A stretch of 64,000 bases of DNA from Emticicia soli (lineage in GTDB: Bacteria; Bacteroidota; Bacteroidia; Cytophagales; Spirosomataceae), in the NCBI RefSeq assembly GCF_037860775.1, contig NZ_JBBEWC010000006.1:248001-312000 (forward strand), written 5' to 3'. Below, in pieces: positions 24,269 to 34,079 of this stretch. Position numbers and translations under genes: made by a program. Below the pieces are notes generated by a model. It was not told where the DNA came from. It saw nothing but the letters and a program-made list of their open reading frames with translations, and made no database searches. Numbering within the stretch: the first letter of the stretch is position 1; every line of letters starts with the position of its first letter.

Positions 24269-26239
24269 CTAATTAGCAATTTGTTTCAAGAGATCTATAG
24301 TACTAAGTGGCACAAATGGGTAAAATCTAAGCATCACATTCGTTAACTCTGCCTGAATACCATTTTGGTCCTTATATTTATTCTTCAAAGCTGGGTAGAA
24401 TTCAAAAACTTTATTTACAAAATCATGTCCACTTTCTTTTAAAAAACCAATTGGCAATGAAATTCTCTTACCATCTAGATACTCTACTTCTTCTTTTTCA
24501 TCAAATTTCAATTTAGGATATTTCTTTGCGAATTTTTCAAAAAATATATCCACTATTCTTTGTAATTCATCATTACTTTTCTTGAAAAAATAAGGGTTTT
24601 CCGTTTTTTGAAATCCCATCTCTCCTAATATGTTTTGCATATTATTATTACTCATTAGTAAACTAATAATATAAATGGGATCGAATACAAACTGTTCAAC
24701 GCTATATCTTTTTTCAAACCCATGCACAAAAATATTACTTCCTCTATCGCTATTATCCTTATCCCAATCAACTATACCAAAACAAGTTTTATTATTAGCA
24801 TCTTGCATTGCCTTAACCGTATTCATAACTTGTGTCGAGTTCCCCTGACCATTTGCATTTGAAATAAAGTATAATTTGTATTTAAAAGCAGATTTATCCT
24901 CTCGATTATGCCTCTCATAAAGCCCTTGATAATATAAAATATCATTCGGACCTTCCACAAATACTTGTCTATGGTTCTTATAATCAATACTTAAAGTAGG
25001 TATAAAGCTAGTCAACAATTGCAAAGCATCATCTTTAGAAATTTTCTTCAATGAACTTTCTGTACCATTTCTCAATTCATAAAGACTTTCTTCTGGAGCC
25101 AAAGCTACTGTTGATGGGCTATGGGTTGTTATAATTACTTTGATTCCAAGCTTTTGCACAAAGGTTTGTTCCAAAATATCCAATAACAGTTTAGACATTT
25201 CAGGGTGAAGATGAGCATCCGGTTCATCCAAAACTATTAGATCAGGAAACTTTAATGCTTCTTTATAATATCTACTTGTAAAAAGTTTGAGGATAAGACC
25301 GAATATTACTTTTTCTCCTGACGAAAGCTCACTAAATTTAATTGAATCCGCTATCCCATTTTTTAAAATCTCTATGTTAAATGGAACATCTTTAGAAAAC
25401 TCACTTGCTTCAATTTCCCTAAATTTAAATTCAATCTTTTGGGTCCCTAAAATTTTATTAATCATTTCCCATGGAACTGGATATTTTTGAACAAATTCTT
25501 CATCAGACACAGAATTATTTGATTCATTATACTTTTCTTTTCGAAACTGTCGATAACTATTCTCATCCCTCCTTTTAGCGTAATTATAAAAAACTACTTC
25601 AATCTGAGAACCAAATAAAGAACTTTCATCTATCAAATGCTCTCGAATAGGATAATTGTAAAAATCAGCTTCTACAATGTCTTTTTCACTTTTTCCAGAT
25701 TCTTTACAAATTTCTTCTAGTAATTTAAAAAACTGTTTATTTTCATCACTAAATAACATGGCTAATAGTCTTAACTCCTTTTGATTGTTATCCAATCGAC
25801 GGCCATATTGTTCCACTTCCAATAAAGTTGAATTTTTAATTAAGGAACTATACTCTTCTGTGTCAGAAATTAATCCAACACTTTCCATTCCTCTTTTAAA
25901 ATCTAATTTATTATCCAGAATATACCTTCTTATTTCCCTATAGTCACTAGGAATAGCTCTAAATTTTTCAATATATCTGCTTAAGTATTGATTCCATAAA
26001 TCAAGAGTAATTTCTTTAGAATCTACTTTAGAAATACCTTCAGTTTGTATTATTCTTACTTGAGGAGATATTTCAATAAAACTATCAGTACTTCTATTAA
26101 CATCATTTATATTACCAATCAATTCTAATAATTGACTTTTTCCACTTCCATTTTTACCTGTAATTACAGTTAATCCATTTAATTCTTCACTTATAAAAGG
26201 ATTTAAAGATTTGTACTTTTGTTTAATTTCTATTTTCAT
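24269..26239 (-). CDS. OLD-like AAA/ABC ATPase with TOPRIM domain, single gene
   Basis: A 656-residue protein. The N-terminal SMC-like ATPase half has Walker A TGKNGSGKS (about 28-35), a long insertion, signature LSSGEK (about 303), Walker B VLDEPDAHLHPE (about 335-347) and an H-loop ITTHSPS. The C-terminal half reads like the TOPRIM nuclease of OLD family proteins: VFVEGPND with the metal-binding Glu (about 427) and GIVDWDKDN (about 490). Class 1 OLD proteins are single genes; no UvrD-like helicase (Gabija), HNH (Septu) or DUF4435 partner (PARIS) is adjacent. The gene is very A+T-rich: two 60-base lines counted (25681-25740 and 25981-26040) have 13 and 14 G+C. It lies just past tRNA-Pro. Inferred role: anti-phage defence, probably acquired laterally. 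Confidence 0.82.
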   Translation of the reverse strand: MKIEIKQKYKSLNPFISEELNGLTVITGKNGSGKSQLLELIGNINDVNRSTDSFIEISPQVRIIQTEGISKVDSKEITLDLWNQYLSRYIEKFRAIPSDYREIRRYILDNKLDFKRGMESVGLISDTEEYSSLIKNSTLLEVEQYGRRLDNNQKELRLLAMLFSDENKQFFKLLEEICKESGKSEKDIVEADFYNYPIREHLIDESSLFGSQIEVVFYNYAKRRDENSYRQFRKEKYNESNNSVSDEEFVQKYPVPWEMINKILGTQKIEFKFREIEASEFSKDVPFNIEILKNGIADSIKFSELSSGEKVIFGLILKLFTSRYYKEALKFPDLIVLDEPDAHLHPEMSKLLLDILEQTFVQKLGIKVIITTHSPSTVALAPEESLYELRNGTESSLKKISKDDALQLLTSFIPTLSIDYKNHRQVFVEGPNDILYYQGLYERHNREDKSAFKYKLYFISNANGQGNSTQVMNTVKAMQDANNKTCFGIVDWDKDNSDRGSNIFVHGFEKRYSVEQFVFDPIYIISLLMSNNNMQNILGEMGFQKTENPYFFKKSNDELQRIVDIFFEKFAKKYPKLKFDEKEEVEYLDGKRISLPIGFLKESGHDFVNKVFEFYPALKNKYKDQNGIQAELTNVMLRFYPFVPLSTIDLLKQIAN

Positions 26240-26324
26240 AAATACGGTATTACTTAATATTAGTTAGCAATCCCCAAAAATAAGTATTTCTATTAGAGTT
26301 TAACATACCTCAACCCCAAAAAAA

Positions 26325-26350
26325 AATCCCACCAGCAAGCCAGTAGGATT
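26325..26350 (-). terminator. Terminator of the response-regulator gene
   Basis: Imperfect AATCCCAC / GTAGGATT stem 25 nt past the minus-strand stop, with a run of A on the plus strand giving a U-tract. Confidence 0.6.
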
Positions 26351-26374
26351 CCATATAATCTATAATAATACCTC

Positions 26375-27058
26375 TCAACAAGTAAACCTAAACCCTATGC
26401 CATGCACGTTTTCGATTTTGATTTTTGGGTCATCGGATAACATTTTTCTTAGGCGGGTAATGAATACATCAAGGCTACGGCCTAAGAAATAATCGTCTCT
26501 GCCCCAGATGGCTGTCAGTATCTCGTCACGTTTTATTACCTGATGCTTTCTTTCACACAAATACTTCAATACCTCTGCCTCACGGTGGGTAAGTTGCTCA
26601 GCCTTATTATCCGATTTTAAGGATAACTGGTCATAGTTAAACTCATAATCGCCCAGTTTCCATTTACCATTGCCTTCAGTTACTTCTTTGTTAACCTCCT
26701 TGCGTTTCAGAAATACCTTAATACGCAGGTTGAGTTCTTCAATGCTGAAAGGTTTGGTTACGTAGTCGTCGCCGCCAACTTTTAGTCCGGCAATGCGGTC
26801 TTCCTGCATCCCTTTGGCTGTCAGGAAAATAATCGGTATCTGCTGGTTTTGTTTTCTGATTTTTTCGGCCAACGAAAAGCCGTCTAATTCGGGCAGCATG
26901 ACATCTAGCAGGCAAAGGTCATATTTCTCTTTGGTAAAGCTCTTCCAAGCCTCTTTTCCGTCCTGAAAATGGATAACCTCATAGCCTTCCATTTCCAGAT
27001 TATCTTTTGTTACATAGCCAAGGTTGGGGTCGTCTTCAACGTATAATATTTTAGGCAT
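26375..27058 (-). CDS. OmpR-family response regulator
   Basis: 227 residues: an N-terminal receiver (acidic pair EDD near residue 8, phospho-acceptor Asp in CLLDVMLPELDG near 52, the conserved Thr/Lys in LTAKG and KPF), then a winged-helix DNA-binding domain (LTHREAEVLKYLCE to DVFITRLRKML). It is transcribed after the histidine kinase with a 58-bp gap to the kinase stop, so the two form one two-component system. The targets are not shown by sequence. Confidence 0.95.
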   Translation of the reverse strand: MPKILYVEDDPNLGYVTKDNLEMEGYEVIHFQDGKEAWKSFTKEKYDLCLLDVMLPELDGFSLAEKIRKQNQQIPIIFLTAKGMQEDRIAGLKVGGDDYVTKPFSIEELNLRIKVFLKRKEVNKEVTEGNGKWKLGDYEFNYDQLSLKSDNKAEQLTHREAEVLKYLCERKHQVIKRDEILTAIWGRDDYFLGRSLDVFITRLRKMLSDDPKIKIENVHGIGFRFTC

Positions 27059-27116
27059 CTTTTATATTTATCTATTTATAGCAGCATAATTCATAAAATC
27101 CAGTTTATGCCTTTGC

Positions 27117-28370
27117 TTATTCTTGTTTCATTATAATAGTAAACTTACTCCCCTGCCCTACTTCGCTATCAACCTTTATCTCCCACTTGTGGGCTCTTAT
27201 AATTTCTCGCACGTAGCTTAAGCCAAGGCCAAAGCCCTTCACGTTGTGGGTGTTTCCGGTAGGTACTCTATAAAACTTATTGAAAATCTTGTTCAGGTGT
27301 TCTTGTGGTATACCTATACCCATATCACTAATCGAAAGCACTAGTGTATCGCCCACATTCTCGGTTTTTATGGTAATACAAGGCTTTTTGCCTGAGTATT
27401 TAATGGCATTCTCCAGCAGATTCCGTATCAGGCTTATAAGTTGAATACGGTCGGCATAAATACTGGTACGGGTGGCATTTAGCTCAATACTCAGCGCATC
27501 TTCGAGTTCGGCCTTTACGCCCTCGGTTACATCATATATAATGCTGTGCAACTCTTGTAGCTCAATATTCAGTTCCATTTTGCCACGCTCCATGCGAGCC
27601 GTATTGAGCACCGATTCTACCTGATTTTTCAGGCGGTTATTCTCTTGCCTGATAATGTGCACATACTTTTTCAAACGCTCAGGTTGGTCCATTATTTTAG
27701 CTTGGCTCAAAACATCTGTTGCTACCCTGATGGTCGAGATAGGCGTCTGAAACTCGTGGGTCATGTTATTGATAAAATCACGCTGCACTTCGCTGAGGCG
27801 TTTTTGTTTCAAAATAATAAACATCGAATACCCAAAAAAGGCAGTTACAACCAGAGTAATTAGCGACGAAATGACCCAGATGTCGAGCCGGGCAGCCAGA
27901 TAACTCGTTTTACTCGGAAACCTGACCCCGAAATAGTTCAGGTATTTATCGGTTTTAGGCAGCGGTTTCTTAGTAGTTGAAGTTTCTTCGAGGTCAGAAT
28001 TGATGTAGGCACCATACACTATCTTATCGGTATCACAATCATAAATACCATATTCAAAATCTGTTAACAGGTTTTGGTTCTTAAACTCTTCTTTGAGATA
28101 ATGCTCCAAAATATCAGCATTGAGCGGGATTCTGAGATTTGCTACGTAGTAATCGGAAGAAAGCTGACTAACGGGGTTTTCGATACTGGAAAGTTTGTAG
28201 AGTGCCGATATATTGTTCGCCACATTTCGTAAAGAAATCATTACAGTTTGCCGAAACTGTTGTTCTTTTAAATCGAAAGCACGCTTTACCCAATAGGCTT
28301 GCACTGCAATTATTCCCGTAATCGAAAGCGTGCCGAGTATAATCAGAAGTCGGATGGTATTTCTGTTCAA
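27117..28370 (-). CDS. Membrane sensor histidine kinase
   Basis: About 417 residues; TTG 28370 is chosen because family members begin MNRNTIRLL-like, and no ATG lies near; another TTG at 28430 gives a longer form. Two membrane helices (about 7-27 and 165-190) flank a periplasmic sensor domain. The cytoplasmic part has the H-box THEFQTPISTIR, an N-box RNLLENAIKYSGK, and G boxes DMGIGIPQEH and GFGLGLSYV. It pairs with the OmpR-type regulator downstream. Signal sensed is unknown. Confidence 0.9.
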   Translation of the reverse strand: MNRNTIRLLIILGTLSITGIIAVQAYWVKRAFDLKEQQFRQTVMISLRNVANNISALYKLSSIENPVSQLSSDYYVANLRIPLNADILEHYLKEEFKNQNLLTDFEYGIYDCDTDKIVYGAYINSDLEETSTTKKPLPKTDKYLNYFGVRFPSKTSYLAARLDIWVISSLITLVVTAFFGYSMFIILKQKRLSEVQRDFINNMTHEFQTPISTIRVATDVLSQAKIMDQPERLKKYVHIIRQENNRLKNQVESVLNTARMERGKMELNIELQELHSIIYDVTEGVKAELEDALSIELNATRTSIYADRIQLISLIRNLLENAIKYSGKKPCITIKTENVGDTLVLSISDMGIGIPQEHLNKIFNKFYRVPTGNTHNVKGFGLGLSYVREIIRAHKWEIKVDSEVGQGSKFTIIMKQE

Positions 28371-28589
28371 AACGGGATGTTTTTTTCGTAAAATTATATA
28401 AAAGAAGATTGATTGACAAAAAATTAACAAGAACTTTAGGGAATGGCTATTAAAAAAGTTATGTAAAATCTACATATTCTTTTAAAATCATCGTCTATCC
28501 TTTGAAAAAGCAAATTTTCTACCTTTATTTGCCGTGTTCAAAGAATTTTTCCCAATCAAAGAATTTTATTTTTCATTTCCCTAAGCACT

Positions 28590-30194
28590 ATGCAAAAATT
28601 ACAAACCTTCGATTACGTTGTATTTCTCTTCTATTTCGTTTTAGTGTCAGGTTATGGCTATTGGATTTATAAAAAGAAACAAGCCAAACAAACTTCTACC
28701 AAAGACTTTTTTCTTGCCGAAGGTTCGCTTACGTGGTGGGCAATCGGAGCCTCGTTGATTGCTTCGAATATCTCTGCCGAGCAAATGATTGGTATGTCGG
28801 GTAATGGTTTCTCGATGGGTCTTGCAATTTCTACTTACGAGTGGATGGCCGCCGCAACGCTCATTGTGGTGGGTGTGGTTTTCATGCCTATTTATCTGAA
28901 AAACAAGATTTTCACGATGCCACAATTCCTTAATCAGCGTTACAACTCTACCGTAAGCTTGATTATGGCTATTTTCTGGCTGGCTTTATACATTTTAGTA
29001 AACCTTACTTCTATTTTGTATCTGGGAGCTTTGGCGGTGTCGGGTATTTCGGGGATTGACTTTACAGTTTGTATGATTGGTTTGGCAATTTTTGCAATTA
29101 TCATTACAATCGGAGGTATGAAAGTAATCGGCTTTACCGATGTAATTCAGGTGTTTTTTTTGGTTATTGGTGGTTTAGCTACTACTTATCTGGCAGTTAC
29201 GCTGGTTTCGATGGAGTACGATGGTGTTTCGAGTTTAACCAATGGCTTGAAATTAATGACCGAAAAATCGGATACACATTTCCACATGATTTTCAAGAAA
29301 GGCGACCCGCATTACATGGCACTACCGGGTTTAACGGTATTGTTTGGCGGTATGTGGATTGTAAACCTTAACTACTGGGGTTGTAACCAATATATTACGC
29401 AACGTGCCTTGGGTGCCGACCTTAAAACTGCCCGTGAGGGTATCTTATTTGCAGCATTCTTGAAATTATTGATGCCCGTTATCGTAACGCTTCCGGGTAT
29501 TGCGGCTTATACCTTGTATCAAAAGGGTTTGTTTCAACAAGAAATGCTAGGTGCTGATGGTACATTTAACCAGGACAACGCTTATCCGGTATTGTTAAAC
29601 CTATTGCCAATTGGCTTAAAAGGCTTATCGTTTGCAGCTTTAACAGCAGCCATTGTAGCTTCGTTGGCAGGTAAAGCCAATAGTATCTCAACTATCTTTA
29701 CGCTTGATATTTTCAAAAACTATATTGGTAAAAACGCTAGCGAAAAACACTTGGTTTTGATTGGCCGTATAACAATTGTAGTTTCTATGATTCTGGCAAT
29801 TGCGGTTTCTCCTTACATGGGTATCGATAAAAAAGGTGGTTTCCAGTTTATTCAGGAAATGACCGGTTTGTTATCGCCGGGTATTTTTGCAGCATTTGCG
29901 ATGGGCTTCTTCTGGAAACGTACCAACTCAGCAGGTGCTTTGTTTGCCATTGTTGGTGGATTCTTGATTGCACTCTGGATGCATAACTACCTAGAAACAA
30001 TTCCTTTCCTTGACCGTATGGGTATGGTATTCTTGATTTGTGTGGCCGTTATGTTTGTATTAGGCTTTGTATTGCCAGACGAAGGCAAAGGCTTAGAAAT
30101 AGACGCCAGTATGTTTAAAGTACAGGGTATATTTGGTGTTGGTGCAACAATTGTATTAGTTATTATTGCATTCTTATACTGGTATTTCTGGTAA
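28590..30194 (+). CDS. SSS-family sodium/solute symporter (SGLT-like)
   Basis: A 534-residue transporter with about fourteen membrane helices. Typical SSS features: the N-terminal helix in FDYVVFLFYFVL, the segment WWAIGASLIASNISAEQMIGMSG (split: WWAIGASLIA and NISAEQMIG), and the sodium-site helix with AALTAAIVASLAGKANS. SGLT-like members carry sugars such as glucose or galactose with Na+. It is monocistronic with a strong terminator. Substrate is not fixed by sequence. Confidence 0.88.
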   Translation: MQKLQTFDYVVFLFYFVLVSGYGYWIYKKKQAKQTSTKDFFLAEGSLTWWAIGASLIASNISAEQMIGMSGNGFSMGLAISTYEWMAAATLIVVGVVFMPIYLKNKIFTMPQFLNQRYNSTVSLIMAIFWLALYILVNLTSILYLGALAVSGISGIDFTVCMIGLAIFAIIITIGGMKVIGFTDVIQVFFLVIGGLATTYLAVTLVSMEYDGVSSLTNGLKLMTEKSDTHFHMIFKKGDPHYMALPGLTVLFGGMWIVNLNYWGCNQYITQRALGADLKTAREGILFAAFLKLLMPVIVTLPGIAAYTLYQKGLFQQEMLGADGTFNQDNAYPVLLNLLPIGLKGLSFAALTAAIVASLAGKANSISTIFTLDIFKNYIGKNASEKHLVLIGRITIVVSMILAIAVSPYMGIDKKGGFQFIQEMTGLLSPGIFAAFAMGFFWKRTNSAGALFAIVGGFLIALWMHNYLETIPFLDRMGMVFLICVAVMFVLGFVLPDEGKGLEIDASMFKVQGIFGVGATIVLVIIAFLYWYFW

Positions 30195-30214
30195 GATTAT
30201 AATAAACAGAATAT

Positions 30215-30258
30215 AAAAACGAGACAGGCTTGGGAGTTCGCAAGCCTGTCTCGTTTTT
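30215..30258. terminator. Strong bidirectional terminator
   Basis: Perfect 18-bp stem: 30215-30232 pairs with 30241-30258 around an 8-nt loop, core GAGACAGGCTTG, with A- and T-runs. It lies between convergent genes. Confidence 0.92.
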
Positions 30259-30265
30259 ATTATAG

Positions 30266-31048
30266 CTACATACTAAAGCCAAGCTTAATTTTATATCGCC
30301 ATCGGTCTTTGCCTATTTCGTTTTCTAATTTTAGTACTTCGTGTGTCTTTTTACTTATCCAGAATACCTCTTTAACTCCTTTAGATTCATGCGTAAGTAA
30401 CCAACAATCTATTTTCTGCTTATCGTAGCCTTCTAATTGCCCTGAACCTGAAACAGTGTAAGCCTCATGTTTTGGAGCTGAAAAGCCAGGGTCATAGAAC
30501 GGAATCATAAATGTAACTCCTGCTTTATAGGCCAACAATGGAAACACCTCGAGGTCGAGATGCCAGTTAAGCGTATATTGAGTATAAGCTTTCTGAAAAG
30601 CCAGCCAAGATGTTTTTCTGACCCCAACAGTATCTGCATCGGTCAGTGGTTTATCATTTACTTTGGCTGTTTTACTTACAAAATCATACTCACTACTACC
30701 ACGCTGTTTCCACCAGCTTTGCTGATACAACGGAGCAAAAGTTTTTTTATCACAAACCGATTTCACGGTGTGTACCAAACTATCACGGTCTTCCCATTCC
30801 TGAGTTACCACAATAGCCTCTTTGCCATTATAATTTTCAAATGCTATATTTCTTGTCCAGAACTGGGGCCGCATACGGGGTGAATCTTTCGACATTTTGA
30901 AATAAACCAGATAGTGGTTCTTGCCTTCTTTCAAAAATTGCGTGTTTACTTTAGATGCATCAACCCAGACGGTATCTTGGGCAAATAATGTGAAACAAGA
31001 ACATAGCAGCACAGGAACTGCCCATAGTTTTATCAATAATAGCTTCAT
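30266..31048 (-). CDS. Exported protein of unknown function, DUF3108-like
   Basis: A 260-residue protein with a signal peptide (to LFA|Q). The rest is a single beta-rich domain with aromatic-rich strands (WSWLL-like patterns such as DCWLLTHESKG and VFWISKKTHEVLKLENE) that resembles DUF3108 or LolA-like lipoprotein-binding folds. I do not recognise a catalytic motif. It follows the PD40 gene by 29 bp on the same strand, so the two are probably co-transcribed. Confidence 0.6.
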   Translation of the reverse strand: MKLLLIKLWAVPVLLCSCFTLFAQDTVWVDASKVNTQFLKEGKNHYLVYFKMSKDSPRMRPQFWTRNIAFENYNGKEAIVVTQEWEDRDSLVHTVKSVCDKKTFAPLYQQSWWKQRGSSEYDFVSKTAKVNDKPLTDADTVGVRKTSWLAFQKAYTQYTLNWHLDLEVFPLLAYKAGVTFMIPFYDPGFSAPKHEAYTVSGSGQLEGYDKQKIDCWLLTHESKGVKEVFWISKKTHEVLKLENEIGKDRWRYKIKLGFSM

Positions 31049-31077
31049 AATAATTGTATAAGAAAAAGATTGGTTGT

Positions 31078-32046
31078 TTACTTTTTAAAGCTTTCGAGCA
31101 CTTTCTCAAAACTCACCCAATAAATATCGCCCGACCCATTTTGTGGAGAAGAAAATGCCTTGAGTAGCTCGTCTATTTTAGCCGTCGTATTTGGGTAAGC
31201 ATTAGGTATATTTATGCGTTCGCTGGTAAAGAAAAGTACCTTTTTATCGGGGCTAACAAAAGGGCAATAGTCTAATCGGTTTGAGTTAAGCATGGTTAAA
31301 TTCTGCGCAGGCAGCCATTTGCCCTTGGCATCTTTTACACTCATGTATAAATCGCCTCTGCCGGTATCGTCTTTGCGGCCGTATGATGTAAAAATGATAT
31401 AATCTTCATCAGGCGATACAAAGGCGTTGAACTCATAATTTTTGGAGTTAATAGCAGTATCTAAGGGAACTGGCTCAGTATATTTCCCATTTTCGGGTTT
31501 TGACACAAAAATATCTTCTTTACCTATGGCGGTTTTATACGCTGCCGTAAAATACAGATTCCCGTTTCGGGCAATAGACGGATAAAATTCATCTTCGTTT
31601 GTATTTACGGGCGCACCTACGTTTTGTGGCTCACCCCATTGGTTATTTTGTTTGCTTACTACCCATATATCAAAATCTTTTGGCATTGTGCCTTGTATAG
31701 GCCTGTTCGACGCAAAATAGAGTTGCTTTCCATCGGCCGAAAAGGCAGGTTCAAGGTCGCTGTATTTTCCGGCAAAGGGAGCAATTTCAGGTTTACTCCA
31801 TTGCCCGGTAGCGTCTTTCTTTCGGTAAACAATAGTCTGAAAAACGCCTTGTGGTGCCTGCAGTGTGTAAAATATTTCGCTGCCATCTGGCGAAAGTGCA
31901 AAGTCTCTTTCGCTGAAGCCGGTGCTTGTTCCAAAGACTTCAGGCATTTCAGGTGGGTTGGTAAAAGCAATAGTTGTTTGGGCCATCAGCGACCACGACC
32001 AGAAACATAGAGCAATTGTTGAGAATAATTTAGTATTAAAAAACAT
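31078..32046 (-). CDS. Exported PD40-repeat beta-propeller protein
   Basis: About 322 residues from ATG 32046, which opens a signal peptide (MFFNTKLFSTIALCF to LMA|Q); the longer frame starts with TTG. Five or more PD40 (TolB-like) blades are visible as repeats of the form F-S-x-D-G-x-x-I/L-Y-F: LSPDGSEIFYT, FSADGKQLYFAS, IARNGNLYFTA, VSPDEDYIIFTS, VSPDKKVLFFTS. Such propellers bind partner proteins or substrates; function here is unknown. It is the first gene of a pair with the DUF3108-like gene. Confidence 0.82.
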   Translation of the reverse strand: MFFNTKLFSTIALCFWSWSLMAQTTIAFTNPPEMPEVFGTSTGFSERDFALSPDGSEIFYTLQAPQGVFQTIVYRKKDATGQWSKPEIAPFAGKYSDLEPAFSADGKQLYFASNRPIQGTMPKDFDIWVVSKQNNQWGEPQNVGAPVNTNEDEFYPSIARNGNLYFTAAYKTAIGKEDIFVSKPENGKYTEPVPLDTAINSKNYEFNAFVSPDEDYIIFTSYGRKDDTGRGDLYMSVKDAKGKWLPAQNLTMLNSNRLDYCPFVSPDKKVLFFTSERINIPNAYPNTTAKIDELLKAFSSPQNGSGDIYWVSFEKVLESFKK

Positions 32047-32274
32047 GGCTATTTGGTTTATGCCATTAAAGCTAGGTTCTTTTCGACACAAAATTTACCT
32101 ATGGGTATATACAGCACTTATCACCTAGCAGAAAGCAATTATCATGGTATTTATACTATTTTGCAATAGAAACTACTGCTGGTGGGTAGATAATTGCTAT
32201 TGGTGAGTCGGAGCCTTTTTATCAGAATATTTTCTTATAATTTTATATTTTTAAAGGCACTTAATTCCTTTTTG

Positions 32275-33333
32275 ATGCAAAACCGAATCTTTTTTCATAT
32301 TGCTTTCTGGCTTGCCTATGTCTTATTCAAAGCCTACCTTAACTTTGAGTCTTTGCAATACAATATGCCCAACGAAAGCGCCATTTATTTGTTTTCGCTG
32401 GCTATGGGTATTCAGAGCTCATACCTTGTCGTGAAAATCCCGTTGATTTATTTGGTTTTTCATATTCTCAATCAATTTCTTTCAAAAAGGTGGAGTTTTT
32501 TAAAATCGATTAGCCTTACAATACTGGCTTTTGTAATATCAATTCTGGTTTTCTTATGGATTTCAGAATCTATTCAGAGATATGTGCTGAATAGACCTAT
32601 GAAAGACGAAAACTTTTTCACCTTTGCCAGTTTTGTATATGGGATTTTTCTGTTGTGCTTTACCTGCGGGATAGCCTTGTTTCTTAAGCTTTTAAGGCAG
32701 AATATACGAGCAAAAGAAGCCGAACAAGAAATGGAGAAAAAACGGCTTGAAACCGAGCTGCGTTTTCTGAAAGCCCAAACTAACCCGCATTTTTTGTTTA
32801 ATACGCTCAACAATATCTACGGGCTTGCCCGCAAGAAATCGGACGATACGGCCGAGGTAGTAATGAAATTATCGAAATTATTACGCTTTATGCTCTACGA
32901 AACAAACAAACCCTTTATTGAAATTGCCGACGAACTACGAGTAATGGCCGATTATATTGAACTTGAAAAAATACGCTATAACGAACGCCTAAAAATAGAC
33001 TTTGTAAGCAATATAGATAACCCTAACGAACCTATCGCACCTCTGATTTTGCTACCATTTGTAGAAAATGCCTTTAAACACGGTGTTGGCGAAACCATCT
33101 ACGAATCGTTCATCAGAATTGAAGTAAGGCTTCAGGAAAGTAAATTGTATTTTTGTGTAGAAAACTCAAAACCAGAAGATAGTCCTGCGCTTCTTACCGA
33201 AAAAATAGGTTTGAGCAACGTACGTCGTCAATTAGAATTGATGTATCCAGGGCATAGGCTCATTATCGAAAACCACACGTCTACATTCAGTATTATACTT
33301 GAATTTAACCTTAACAGCCATGCAAAAATTTAA
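32275..33333 (+). CDS. LytS-type sensor histidine kinase
   Basis: About 352 residues from ATG 32275 (an upstream TTG at 32194 gives a longer form). Four membrane helices fill about 5-150. The His_kinase domain carries TNPHFLFNTLNNIYG with the phospho-acceptor His, then KLSKLLRFMLYE, an N-box LPFVENAFKHG, and a shortened Gly-rich lid (KIGLSNVRRQLELMY). It overlaps the LytTR regulator gene by 14 bp, so the two are coupled. The signal is unknown. Confidence 0.92.
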   Translation: MQNRIFFHIAFWLAYVLFKAYLNFESLQYNMPNESAIYLFSLAMGIQSSYLVVKIPLIYLVFHILNQFLSKRWSFLKSISLTILAFVISILVFLWISESIQRYVLNRPMKDENFFTFASFVYGIFLLCFTCGIALFLKLLRQNIRAKEAEQEMEKKRLETELRFLKAQTNPHFLFNTLNNIYGLARKKSDDTAEVVMKLSKLLRFMLYETNKPFIEIADELRVMADYIELEKIRYNERLKIDFVSNIDNPNEPIAPLILLPFVENAFKHGVGETIYESFIRIEVRLQESKLYFCVENSKPEDSPALLTEKIGLSNVRRQLELMYPGHRLIIENHTSTFSIILEFNLNSHAKI

Positions 33334-34015
33334 CTGTATAATTATAGAAGACGAGCCATTGGCTGCTGAGATATTAGAAGATTATGTACTACAGGTGCCA
33401 TTTTTGCAACTGAAAGCTATTTGTGCCAATGCCATTCTGGCCACCGAAATACTAAGAAAAAACAGCATAGATTTGATTTTTCTGGACATTAACCTTCCGA
33501 AGCTCAAAGGGCTTGATTTCATAAGAACGCTCCACCACCCACCACGCATTATTCTTACTACAGCCTATCATGAATATGCGCTGCAAGGCTACGAGCATAA
33601 TGTATTAGATTACCTGTTAAAACCCATTGAATTCAGCCGTTTTCTGCAAGCGGTTAATAAACTAAACACCCCTGCTATTGTTACGAATGTAGCACTGCCC
33701 GAAGAACGCAAATACCAGTTTTTTAATGTAAACAAGAAAATGATAAAGGTTTTCTTTGACGAGATACTTTATATTGAAAGCCAACGAGAATACATAAAAA
33801 TATGCACAAAGGCCCAGGATATTACAACCAAACTGGCTTTGAACGAGATTGAAGAGTTACTACAAAACGATAATTTTCTGCGGGTGCATAGGTCTTTTAT
33901 TGTTGCCAAAGATAAGATTGAAGCCTTTTCGGCTACCGAGATTGATATATGTGGTAGACAAATTCCGATTGGTAGAGCTTATAAAGAAGAGGTTTGGACG
34001 GTTTTAGGGAATTAG
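33320..34015 (+). CDS. LytTR-family response regulator
   Basis: About 231 residues from ATG 33320, inside the end of the kinase gene. The receiver domain has IIIEDEP, the phospho-acceptor Asp in LIFLDINLPK, and KPIEF. The LytTR DNA-binding domain covers about 130-230 (ILYIESQREYIKI to LRVHRSFIVAKDKIE). It works with the LytS kinase encoded just before it. Confidence 0.95.
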   Translation: MQKFNCIIIEDEPLAAEILEDYVLQVPFLQLKAICANAILATEILRKNSIDLIFLDINLPKLKGLDFIRTLHHPPRIILTTAYHEYALQGYEHNVLDYLLKPIEFSRFLQAVNKLNTPAIVTNVALPEERKYQFFNVNKKMIKVFFDEILYIESQREYIKICTKAQDITTKLALNEIEELLQNDNFLRVHRSFIVAKDKIEAFSATEIDICGRQIPIGRAYKEEVWTVLGN

Positions 34016-34041
34016 TCGACACGTTTTTTCACAAAAAGCGG

Positions 34042-34049
34042 TACTTTTG
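34042..34049 (+). promoter_or_regulatory. -7 box upstream of the Ppx/GppA gene
   Basis: TACTTTTG, 30 nt before the start codon; no clear TTG at -33, so confidence is moderate. Confidence 0.5.
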
Positions 34050-34079
34050 CAAATCGTCTAACACAGAAAAGAGATTTTA

